A stretch of DNA of 5,450 bases from Cyanobacteriota bacterium. GTDB taxonomy: Bacteria; Cyanobacteriota; Cyanobacteriia; SKYG9. The stretch lies in NCBI GenBank assembly GCA_025054735.1, contig JANWZG010000273.1:1-5450 (forward strand), in the 5' to 3' direction. A program made the translations under genes and the position numbers. Of this stretch, positions 1 through 5,450 are shown piece by piece (the stretch's first letter is position 1; each line of letters starts with the position of its first letter). Below the pieces are notes generated by a model. That model saw only the letters and a program-made list of their open reading frames with translations. It was not told where the DNA came from and made no database searches.

Positions 1-296
1 GGTAGGCGATCAACACCGACAGCCTGAGAATCCTGACCTGTTGAATCGGCGTCAGACTGAGAGATGGTAAAGGCGACCGATGACTCTGGCTCAGGATCGG
101 TAATGGCTGCGATCGCGGCTGTAGGCCCTATATCTGGGCGAGCAGCCACATCTCTTGCCACCGGATTCACTGAGGTTGCTGGCTGGCCGGGTACGGCTGC
201 CTGGGCAATGCTAGGGGCGGTCACCGCCCCGACGAAAGCCAGCCCGATAGAACAGGCATCTGGTAATCGGCGTTGTGTGCTTGCTGTCGTTGTCAT
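1..296 (-). CDS. Secreted protein, N-terminal fragment, paralogue of the downstream-facing 907-residue surface protein (runs off left edge)
   Basis: An open minus-strand frame starts with ATG at 296-294 and reaches the left edge with no stop (98 codons visible). It begins MTTTASTQRR, followed by a hydrophobic stretch at about 15-31 and an AQA signal-peptidase site, giving likely cleavage after residue 33. The mature part is low complexity, rich in Ala, Pro, Thr and Ser. A GAGGA ribosome-binding sequence sits 8 nt upstream. The N-terminus resembles that of the 907-residue protein encoded just upstream: MTT start, ACS(I/L)G at residue 14-18 versus 15-19, AQA at 31-33 versus 32-34, and a P(T/S)-x-AAIA motif near residue 60 that carries a HIP1 octamer in both genes. 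From this I infer a tandem paralogue that is probably exported across the inner membrane. Whether it also has a barrel and a beta-helix cannot be seen. The plus-strand frame over the same bases is a shadow. Confidence 0.75.
   Translation of the reverse strand, partial: MTTTASTQRRLPDACSIGLAFVGAVTAPSIAQAAVPGQPATSVNPVARDVAARPDIGPTAAIAAITDPEPESSVAFTISQSDADSTGQDSQAVGVDRL
109..116. repeat. HIP1 octamer GCGATCGC
   Basis: Palindromic cyanobacterial HIP1 element, here encoding part of the Ala-Ala-Ile-Ala motif of the left-edge secreted protein, the same codons as the HIP1 at 2919. Confidence 0.9.
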
Positions 297-388
297 AAAT
301 CAGATCCTCATCCCACGATCGCTCTCCTTCCTATTCAGGATGGCAATTCGCTGGTCAGGATCAAATTTGGACAATTCTGACGCTCTAG
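297..388 (-). other. Intergenic spacer between the two tandem secreted-protein genes
   Basis: This 92-nt spacer lies between the stop of the 907-residue gene and the ATG of the next gene on the same strand. It contains the ribosome-binding sequence and a CTGAATA heptamer (332-338) that recurs at a similar distance before the ATG of the large gene (3144-3150). I see no strong hairpin followed by a T run, so read-through from the large gene into the next is possible. No clear promoter is visible either. Confidence 0.5.
305..309 (-). promoter_or_regulatory. Ribosome binding site of the left-edge secreted gene
   Basis: The minus strand reads GAGGA 8 nt before the ATG at 296, a normal Shine-Dalgarno sequence and spacing. 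It supports that ATG as the true start of a gene too short in this window to be obvious otherwise. Confidence 0.55.
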
Positions 389-3112
389 TTAGAAGTCACC
401 ACAGGTGCCAGAGGGTGCTAGAGCAACTGAACCCGCAATAGTAATAGGCGGGCCGATGATATTGCCAAGCCCTAGTGGTTCAACTTGAATAATTGAGGGA
501 GGAAGGACGGTATCATTGTCAATTAGCCTATAGTCGCCAATTATGTTGCCTTCATTGAATCGGAGGCATATCTTATGGTTGTTAACCGCAAGGGGAATAT
601 TGGCAATGAAGTCGCCAAAGACAACACTAGAGTTATTCATGATTTTGTTAAATCGCAACAGAGAGTATAGAGTAGCATTCCCAGAACCGATGGTGAAGAG
701 GCCAACGCCGCCGCCATCACCGAGATTACCCATAACGATGTTGGAGTCTATCACAGTCCGCAGTTGGGCATTACCCTGAGCCTCAATCTGAATACCAGGA
801 GCAAACGAGGGGCCGAAGCCATTACCTTGCACCGTATTGTTAGCAATAGTCACTCGCCTCTCCGGGGTAGAATTCAGTGTGTTAACCCGCACATAAATTC
901 CTGCTGAAGGACTACTGATGGCCTGGTTGCCGGTAATCGCCACAGTCCCAGTCGCAGCATTGTCCAACTGTACAGCAATGCCATTATTGCCGCCAGTCGC
1001 AACATTTTGGGCAATCGTAAGATTGACATCACCAGTAGTGTTATTGACCAAGATGCCGTCATTAAGCACACCACTACTAATTACAGCATTATTAGTAACC
1101 GCTACATTACCAGTAACATTTTGGAAATTAAACCCAGGCGCACCATTGACTATTGCCGAGTTGCTAGAGACAGTGGTATTGCCAGTGGTATTATCCATAC
1201 GAATGGCGGCTCCATTAGTTGTTGTTAAGGCATTGCTGGCAATATTGAGCGTGGCTGAGCTGCCATTGATGAGAATTCCGCGCTCATTGGTTGCAGTGAT
1301 TCGGTTGTTGAGAATATTTGCAGTACCAGCAAGGGTAGCAGCATTAATGCCGGGCGCTCCCTGACTAGTAATCGCATTGTCCGATACTAGGATATTGCTG
1401 ACCCCAGTTGCCTGAATACCAGAGGTACCCGGTGTAGCTGCTACGTTGACATCAAAACCAGACAGAACAGTGCTGTTGCCCATCACCACAGTGCCCGTGA
1501 TCGGCACTAAAATCCCCGCACCCCGTGTAAAGGGAGGATTAAGCTGGATGTTGCTGATCTCTACTGCATCGATAGGCACTTGGCTCCGGGTAGATATCAC
1601 AGTCACTTGATCAGGAATCGTAAACCCTGTGCTTGCTGGAGCACCTGTATTCGCCAGGGCAAATACATAGTCTCCTGCTGCGGCATTACCCACAGCTACA
1701 GATGTGGTAGTAAAGGGAGTCGTTTCTGTACCATTACCGCCAGCTCCCCCCGTTTGATTAACCAACAAAATCCGCAAAGGATTGCCAGTAACGCGGCTAG
1801 TAGCCAGAAATTGACTACTTTCTCGTTGGCTAATGACCTGAATAGCATGTTGACGGGCAACACTTTCACCTAGGCGATCAATGCCCCTTAGCTTTGGCAG
1901 AGTGCGCTGGTTGGGACTGTTAGTGTAGGGGGAACCGGGGAATGTATACCCAATCATTGCCGCTAGGCGGGTTTGGAACAGGCTGTCATATTGCAGAGAG
2001 AGACCTAATGTAAGTTGATCGGTAGGAATTGCCTCTAGCCGTCCCTTTACCCCAACCACACTAGGGCTACCAGATGGGCTGAAATAGTATAACCCGCCAT
2101 AGCCCCGCAATACTCCTTCATCACCCAATGCGAGAATTTTACCCCCCAACTCTAGATCTGCGGCAGTAGCAGCAGCCTCAAACTCTCGGCGACGATCGAG
2201 GAGCAGATTCACGCCAATGCCCGTGGCTGATGGAATAATGGTAAATGTGTTAGAGATAGAATCACCTACTCGATTGCGGGTATTGCCCACGGGGATGTAT
2301 ACATTTAGACGGGCATCCCAGTCACCCAAGGTCTCAAATCCTAGGCCAATCTGGTTGAAAAAGCTGCGTCCTGTGTTGCGGGTGTCGTAGGCAATGTAGC
2401 CACCATAGGTACGATCGCCACTAGGACTGTAAAAGCGCTGACCTATCAACAGATTGGTGCCTGCTGCACCATTGTTGTGAACCAATACCCGCCCTTCTAG
2501 GAAGGTAATGGACTCACGAGGAACTTGGACGATTGGTGCAAATCCCTCAAACCCGACGTAACCATACTCATGACCTGTGTTGGCACTGTTGTAGCGGATA
2601 CCCAAGCGAGGAACAACCTCATAAGTTGCTGTAGTTGCAGAAGCAGGCGATGACGCGATACTAGAAAGCGCTAGTTCACCGGCGAATGGTGAAGAACTAG
2701 AGCTAGGAGCCAGTAGCACAGTTGCATCGCTTAGGACAGTAGCTTGAGACGCAGTTGGTTGATCGCCTCTAACAGAGGTTGCTTCAAAGGAAGTGCTGTC
2801 AGCCTTCGTTGTCTCAGGGATCGCCGCTAGCCGTGGTAACTGCGATCGGGACAGGGCCGATTGGCTTGAAGTTAGTCGAGCAAACGTTGCTGGTGCACCT
2901 CGTTGCTGTGTCGCTAGTGCGATCGCGGCTACTGATGGTGAATTGTTCACTGTAGACACCACTCCAGACACCTGTCGGCTTCCAGGGGAGGCAGTTAATG
3001 ATACTGGTAATGCTTGCGCTGCGCTGGATATTGCAATGCCACTGATCAACACTGCGCCAAGGGAACAAGCTGTCGATACTGGCGAATTAGCTAATTTAGA
3101 TCGTGTAGTCAT
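389..3112 (-). CDS. Inverse-autotransporter-like outer membrane protein with beta-helix passenger
   Basis: A complete 907-residue protein. Residues 1-34 look like a signal peptide (Arg4 and Lys6, hydrophobic 15-32, AQA then cleavage before LPV). Residues 35-162 are a Ser/Ala/Thr-rich spacer with no visible LysM domain. Residues ~163-395 alternate polar and hydrophobic residues and carry YGGYIAYDTRNTGRSFFNQI, a WDARLNVYIPVG strand and a terminal GYTFPG strand, resembling the inverse-autotransporter (intimin/invasin) beta domain. Residues 413-431 (RLGESVARQHAIQV) match that family's post-barrel linker. A GxGT..PF...A..GD segment at ~457-481 resembles the N-cap of many beta-helix proteins. About ten beta-helix coils follow (565-~830), then a C-terminal domain with Cys849 and Cys904. 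Family knowledge implies an N-terminal barrel that anchors a C-terminal passenger exposed on the cell surface; ligand and function are unknown. The start is supported by GAGGAGAGGA ending 11 nt upstream. Family assignment comes from reading motifs, not from a profile search. Confidence 0.85.
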   Translation of the reverse strand: MTTRSKLANSPVSTACSLGAVLISGIAISSAAQALPVSLTASPGSRQVSGVVSTVNNSPSVAAIALATQQRGAPATFARLTSSQSALSRSQLPRLAAIPETTKADSTSFEATSVRGDQPTASQATVLSDATVLLAPSSSSSPFAGELALSSIASSPASATTATYEVVPRLGIRYNSANTGHEYGYVGFEGFAPIVQVPRESITFLEGRVLVHNNGAAGTNLLIGQRFYSPSGDRTYGGYIAYDTRNTGRSFFNQIGLGFETLGDWDARLNVYIPVGNTRNRVGDSISNTFTIIPSATGIGVNLLLDRRREFEAAATAADLELGGKILALGDEGVLRGYGGLYYFSPSGSPSVVGVKGRLEAIPTDQLTLGLSLQYDSLFQTRLAAMIGYTFPGSPYTNSPNQRTLPKLRGIDRLGESVARQHAIQVISQRESSQFLATSRVTGNPLRILLVNQTGGAGGNGTETTPFTTTSVAVGNAAAGDYVFALANTGAPASTGFTIPDQVTVISTRSQVPIDAVEISNIQLNPPFTRGAGILVPITGTVVMGNSTVLSGFDVNVAATPGTSGIQATGVSNILVSDNAITSQGAPGINAATLAGTANILNNRITATNERGILINGSSATLNIASNALTTTNGAAIRMDNTTGNTTVSSNSAIVNGAPGFNFQNVTGNVAVTNNAVISSGVLNDGILVNNTTGDVNLTIAQNVATGGNNGIAVQLDNAATGTVAITGNQAISSPSAGIYVRVNTLNSTPERRVTIANNTVQGNGFGPSFAPGIQIEAQGNAQLRTVIDSNIVMGNLGDGGGVGLFTIGSGNATLYSLLRFNKIMNNSSVVFGDFIANIPLAVNNHKICLRFNEGNIIGDYRLIDNDTVLPPSIIQVEPLGLGNIIGPPITIAGSVALAPSGTCGDF
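392..589 (-). other. C-terminal two-cysteine capping domain of the beta-helix protein
   Basis: Residues ~842-907 follow the last coil and differ from it. The segment has KICLRFN, then alternating hydrophobic stretches, and ends GTCGDF. Cys849 and Cys904 are the only cysteines of the mature protein, so a disulfide closing the C-terminus is plausible (inference). I recall similar CL-x-(L/F)-x-N ... GTCG tails on cyanobacterial beta-helix proteins but cannot verify this here. Confidence 0.5.
593..1420 (-). repeat. Coding repeats: about ten beta-helix coils of ~24 residues
   Basis: Each coil begins with a Gly-Ile-like pair. Starts are at residues 565, 588, 612, 636, 660, 686, 711, 738, 773 and 802, spaced 23 to 29 residues apart except for one 35-residue coil. 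Coils share V/I-x-x-N-x-(A/I) turns; four of them also carry an N-x-(T/A)-(T)-G motif (641, 665, 691, 718). This is the pattern of right-handed parallel beta-helix (PbH1) repeats. It has diverged at DNA level, so it is a structural repeat rather than a recent DNA duplication. Confidence 0.75.
1928..2626 (-). other. Inverse-autotransporter-like beta-barrel domain
   Basis: Residues ~163-395 of the 907-residue protein. The segment is rich in Gly, Tyr, Phe and Arg, with alternating strands separated by short turns (NNG, SPSGD, DTRNTG, SPSGSP) and a final aromatic-ending strand. The order barrel first, passenger after it is the opposite of classical type Va autotransporters and fits the inverse (type Ve) layout. 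Boundaries are approximate. Confidence 0.65.
2919..2926. repeat. HIP1 octamer GCGATCGC
   Basis: Second HIP1 copy, inside codons 62-65 (Ala-Ala-Ile-Ala) of the 907-residue protein. It occupies the position equivalent to the HIP1 in the neighbouring paralogue. Confidence 0.9.
3011..3112 (-). other. Signal peptide coding segment of the 907-residue protein
   Basis: Codons 1-34 encode a basic N-terminus (Arg4, Lys6), a hydrophobic core and an Ala-Gln-Ala site after which signal peptidase I would cut. Cys16 lies inside the hydrophobic part and is not preceded by a lipobox, so this is not a lipoprotein signal. It indicates Sec export to the periplasm before barrel insertion. Confidence 0.7.
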
Positions 3113-3123
3113 CGGTTAAAGAG

Positions 3124-3133
3124 TCCTCTCCTC
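3124..3133 (-). promoter_or_regulatory. Ribosome binding site of the 907-residue gene
   Basis: The minus strand reads GAGGAGAGGA, two overlapping Shine-Dalgarno-like stretches. The nearer AGGA lies 11 nt from the ATG at 3112, the farther GAGGAG at 15 nt. This supports the chosen start. Confidence 0.55.
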
Positions 3134-3265
3134 ATCATCCTGTTATTCAGCCACTACCGTGATTGCTGCTCAAGCCAATGGTCACAGGTAGAAAAAACAC
3201 TCGCTAACCCCAATAAAATCAAAATTTAGCCTCAACAGAGAACTAACCGGCCCAATAGTTTAGAC

Positions 3266-3295
3266 CAATTAGCCCATATTCAATTAGCCCATATT
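3266..3295. repeat. Perfect 15-bp tandem direct repeat, two copies
   Basis: The unit CAATTAGCCCATATT occurs at 3266-3280 and again at 3281-3295 with no mismatch. It sits about 154 bp upstream of the surface-protein start and about 209 bp upstream of the permease start. It could be a doubled protein-binding site or a replication-slippage duplication; the sequence alone does not decide. Confidence 0.9.
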
Positions 3296-3504
3296 GTAAG
3301 CCAAACTGTACTCACGTCATTAACGTTGTAAGTAAGTTCTCGTGTTAGTCTACCTGATGGACTAATGTTTTCTCAACTAGGTTCCCACAAACTGTAAACC
3401 GTGATGCTTGATTCAGTTCAGTGCTTAAATTGCTAGTAACAGTCCACTCAGATTTGGTTAAGAACTGGTTATAGTTGCGACCATTCACCTAACGGTTCAT
3501 CACT

Positions 3505-4809
3505 ATGCAAGGCTACATTGTCTCTCTAGTTATTTTCACTGGGATTTTTGCACTGTTTAGCTTGGGGCTAAATTTGCAATGGGGCTTTACAGGGCTGATC
3601 AATTTTGGACATGTGGCCTTTATGACTATTGGTGCCTACACCACTGTTCTGCTGAGCTTAAAGGGGGTGCCGCTGGTGTTAGCTGTGGCGATCGGTGCCC
3701 TCTTGTCTGCCCTGCTGGGATTGTTGATTGGCTTCTCAACACTGCGCCTACGGGAAGATTACCTAGCGATCGTCACCATCGGCGTGGCTGAAGTCGTGCG
3801 CCTAATCGTTCTCAATGAAGAATGGCTAACAAGGGGGGCACGGGGCATTCCTGGTTATCCGTTGCCCTTAGAAAATTTTCGCCCTACCCTGATTAGCAAG
3901 CTCGTGATGATTGCTCTGCTGACCGCGATCGTTGCCTACGGACTTTGGCGATTGTGGCTGTGGACTCGGCAATGTTTGCAGCGAGGGCAATATCAGCAAA
4001 CCATCATTAGTGCTGCGGTTGTAGGTAGCTACACAGCGGCTACCTTGCTGCTACTCTACGGCATAGGTGTAGTTGCCCACGGGTTGAAGACAGCAAAAAT
4101 CCTGAATCCGGGACTATTGGGGCTGCTGGTGTTAGCTGTGTTTGTGGCGATCGTGGTGTTGGCAGTCTGGGTAGGCCAGCAGTTCATCACCAAGCTCACC
4201 GACTGGCAGCAGGGAACCATGCTCTTAACTGGAGTTGTTTGCTTAGTAGGCGGCCTCTGGTTCTATGTAGTTGGTGCCAGTGCACTCTACAATTTTGACT
4301 ACAAAGCAGGGTTGATGCTGGTGCTAGTGGTTACCCTAGCAATCCTCTATGGGCTACTTGAACGCTTAGTGCAGTCACCATGGGGACGAGTGCTCAAAGC
4401 CATTCGAGAAGATGAAGACGTAGCGCGGGCACTCGGCAAAGATGTCTTTTGGTACAAACTTCAATCCTTGATGATTGGTGGCGCGATCGCTGGTATTGCT
4501 GGTGCCTTTTACACCTGGCAACTCACCTTCATCAATCCTGATGGGTTTACCACCCTGATTACCTTCCAAGCTTGGACAATTGTAGTTGTAGGTGGCGCTG
4601 GCAGCAATGCAGGCACGTTGCTGGGCGCTCTGATTTTTTGGAGCTACACCACCCTAACTCGCTTTACCTTAGAAGATATTGTGCCCTTGGATGCTGCCCA
4701 ACTGGGAGCTTTTCGGATCATGACGATTGGGTTAATTCTTATGATCCTGATGATGTGGCGACCTCAAGGTGTTTTAGGCAATCAAGACGAACTCACCCTA
4801 GGACGCTAA
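3505..4809 (+). CDS. livM: Branched-chain/neutral amino acid ABC transporter permease, LivM family
   Basis: A 434-residue inner-membrane permease with about 11-12 hydrophobic segments. Family landmarks are in order: SLGLNLQWGFTGLINFGHVA (19-38) and GAYTTVLL near the N-terminus; RLREDYLAIVTIGVAEVVRL (81-100); GARGIPGYPL (111-120); the ATPase-coupling EAA-like loop SPWGRVLKAIREDEDVARAL (291-310); VVVGGAGSNAGTLLGAL (360-376); and the C-terminal MMWRPQGVLG (416-425). In the family, LivM pairs with LivH, two ATPases and a periplasmic binding protein to import branched-chain or neutral amino acids; cyanobacteria call the system Nat (N-I), and this may be one of its two permeases. Residues ~153-262 add extra hydrophobic segments absent from shorter family members. 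The ATG is fixed by an in-frame TAA at 3490-3492, though no Shine-Dalgarno sequence is evident. No partner subunit lies in the window. Substrate range is not readable from sequence. Confidence 0.92.
   Translation: MQGYIVSLVIFTGIFALFSLGLNLQWGFTGLINFGHVAFMTIGAYTTVLLSLKGVPLVLAVAIGALLSALLGLLIGFSTLRLREDYLAIVTIGVAEVVRLIVLNEEWLTRGARGIPGYPLPLENFRPTLISKLVMIALLTAIVAYGLWRLWLWTRQCLQRGQYQQTIISAAVVGSYTAATLLLLYGIGVVAHGLKTAKILNPGLLGLLVLAVFVAIVVLAVWVGQQFITKLTDWQQGTMLLTGVVCLVGGLWFYVVGASALYNFDYKAGLMLVLVVTLAILYGLLERLVQSPWGRVLKAIREDEDVARALGKDVFWYKLQSLMIGGAIAGIAGAFYTWQLTFINPDGFTTLITFQAWTIVVVGGAGSNAGTLLGALIFWSYTTLTRFTLEDIVPLDAAQLGAFRIMTIGLILMILMMWRPQGVLGNQDELTLGR
4483..4490. repeat. HIP1 octamer GCGATCGC
   Basis: Third HIP1 copy, in the permease gene within the codons for Gly-Ala-Ile-Ala around residue 327. 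Confidence 0.9.
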
Positions 4810-4864
4810 CTCAACTGCCCCATCTGTCACAACAGTTACCTGATATCTAGGCTATGGTTTAGTT
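4810..4864 (+). other. Short spacer between permease and hydrolase genes
   Basis: 55 bp with no recognisable rho-independent terminator. The only Shine-Dalgarno-like bases are TAGG at 4848-4851, 13 nt before the ATG, which is weak. Co-transcription of the flanking genes is possible. Confidence 0.4.
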
Positions 4865-5450
4865 ATGAATCTTCTAACCGCCACGCCCTTACGTCAGTAC
4901 GTCAAGCCTATGGTGATGATCGTGCTTTTGCTTGCTGCTGCCTACGTCTCTGTCTGTCTATTGTTGCTGTGGCAACAGGCGCGGTTTATCTTCTTTCCCC
5001 ATGCAACGCTAGAAAAAACCCCAGAAACCTTTGATCTGCCCTATGAAACGGTATGGATCCCAGTTACTGCTGCCAAGGACAAACCTGAGCATTTACACGG
5101 TTGGTGGATTCCAGCCCGTCAGCCCCATGGCAAGGTGTTGTTGTATTTACATGGTAACACCAACAACATTGGCGCTAATGTGGAACATGCCGGACGATTT
5201 CATCGGTTGGGCTTTTCGGTATTGCTCGTTGATTATCGCGGGTATGGGCAGAGTGAGGGCAGTTTCCCATCGGAGCAACAGGTCTATGCTGATGCTGAGG
5301 CAGCTTGGCACTATTTGGTGCAGCAGCGAGGCATCAATCCAGAACAGATTGTGATTTATGGTCATTCCCTAGGTGGGGCGATCGCGATTGAGCTGGCAAC
5401 TCGCCATCCCCAAGCCTCTGGTCTTATCGTCGAGAGCAGTTTCACCTCTA
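4865..5450 (+). CDS. Membrane-anchored alpha/beta hydrolase, BEM46/ABHD13-like (truncated at right edge)
   Basis: An open frame of 195 codons that continues past the window. The N-terminus has one membrane segment (about residues 16-37), then the QQARFIFFPH stretch common in this group just after the anchor. Motifs follow in order: the oxyanion-hole strand VLLYLHGN (91-98), LLVDYRGYGQSEG (120-132), and the nucleophile elbow GHSLGG with Ser168 (166-171). The catalytic Asp and His should lie beyond the edge. The enzyme is a serine hydrolase (esterase, lipase or peptidase-like) of unknown substrate, with its domain probably on the periplasmic side or attached to the membrane. An in-frame TGA at 4841-4843 with no other start codon before the ATG fixes the start; another ATG exists at codon 16. 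It lies 55 bp after the permease gene with no visible terminator between them, so they may share a transcript, but a functional link is not implied. Confidence 0.88.
   Translation, partial: MNLLTATPLRQYVKPMVMIVLLLAAAYVSVCLLLLWQQARFIFFPHATLEKTPETFDLPYETVWIPVTAAKDKPEHLHGWWIPARQPHGKVLLYLHGNTNNIGANVEHAGRFHRLGFSVLLVDYRGYGQSEGSFPSEQQVYADAEAAWHYLVQQRGINPEQIVIYGHSLGGAIAIELATRHPQASGLIVESSFTS
5378..5385. repeat. HIP1 octamer GCGATCGC
   Basis: Fourth HIP1 copy, in the hydrolase gene just after the GHSLGG nucleophile elbow, encoding Gly-Ala-Ile-Ala. Confidence 0.9.

Larger units (their letters stand above)
3113..3504. other. Divergent intergenic region between the surface protein and permease genes
   Basis: 392 bp without a supportable gene; the short frames here are not convincing. 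It is AT-rich relative to its neighbours and holds the leaders of two divergent genes plus a 15-bp tandem duplication. The minus-strand leader has a good ribosome-binding sequence; the plus-strand leader before the permease ATG has none. I found no -35/-10 pair with proper spacing and no proper NtcA box. Confidence 0.6.

Noticed and set aside
354..381. Inverted repeat GTCAG/CTGAC after the stop of the 907-residue gene, a possible terminator
   Set aside because: The stem is only 5 bp with an 18-nt loop and no T run follows on the minus strand.
918..1364. Plus-strand 148-codon open frame opposite the beta-helix coils
   Set aside because: It is a shadow of the repetitive minus-strand coding sequence: its hydrophobic, repetitive product mirrors the coils and there is no supporting start context.
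593..1420. CRISPR array or DNA-level tandem repeat, suggested by the ~72-nt periodicity
   Set aside because: Units are diverged in sequence and the frame stays open; the period matches 24-residue protein coils, not identical repeats with unique spacers.
3296..3311. GTA...TAC resembling an NtcA nitrogen-control site upstream of the amino acid permease
   Set aside because: The spacing is 10 nt rather than the required 8, and no suitably placed -10 box follows.
3408..3431. TTGATT ... TAAATT as a sigma-70 promoter for the permease
   Set aside because: The spacer is about 12 nt, too short for a functional pair.

Overview
The window looks like cyanobacterial chromosome. Four perfect copies of the octamer GCGATCGC (HIP1), which is highly over-represented in many cyanobacterial genomes, occur in 5.45 kb, where chance would give far fewer than one. 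The base composition is near balanced. The gene content also fits a cyanobacterium: a Nat/Liv-type amino acid permease and a large surface protein with a beta-barrel. I cannot name the genus from the sequence.

Left part (1-3112, minus strand). Two secreted-protein genes lie head to tail. A complete 907-residue gene (389-3112) encodes a signal peptide, a Ser/Ala/Thr-rich spacer, an outer-membrane barrel resembling the inverse-autotransporter beta domain, the short linker typical of that family, and then a right-handed beta-helix passenger. The passenger has about ten coils of roughly 24 residues and a small C-terminal domain with two cysteines. Just downstream on the same strand a second gene starts at 296 and runs off the left edge. 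Its first ~65 residues resemble the N-terminus of the large protein, including the signal peptide layout and a HIP1 site at the matching codons. The two are therefore likely tandem paralogues, although only the N-terminus of the second is visible.

Middle (3113-3504). This is a divergent intergenic region of about 390 bp. It holds a perfect 15-bp tandem duplication and no gene I can support. Regulatory signals for both flanking genes must lie here, but I see no convincing sigma-70 promoter or NtcA box.

Right part (3505-5450, plus strand). A complete LivM-family permease gene carries a central hydrophobic insertion of about 110 residues. After 55 bp it is followed by a membrane-anchored alpha/beta hydrolase of the BEM46/ABHD13-like type, cut by the right edge before its catalytic Asp and His. 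The permease has no LivH, ATPase or binding-protein partner in view, so the rest of the transporter is encoded elsewhere. The surface proteins and the transporter face opposite directions and show no obvious functional link.
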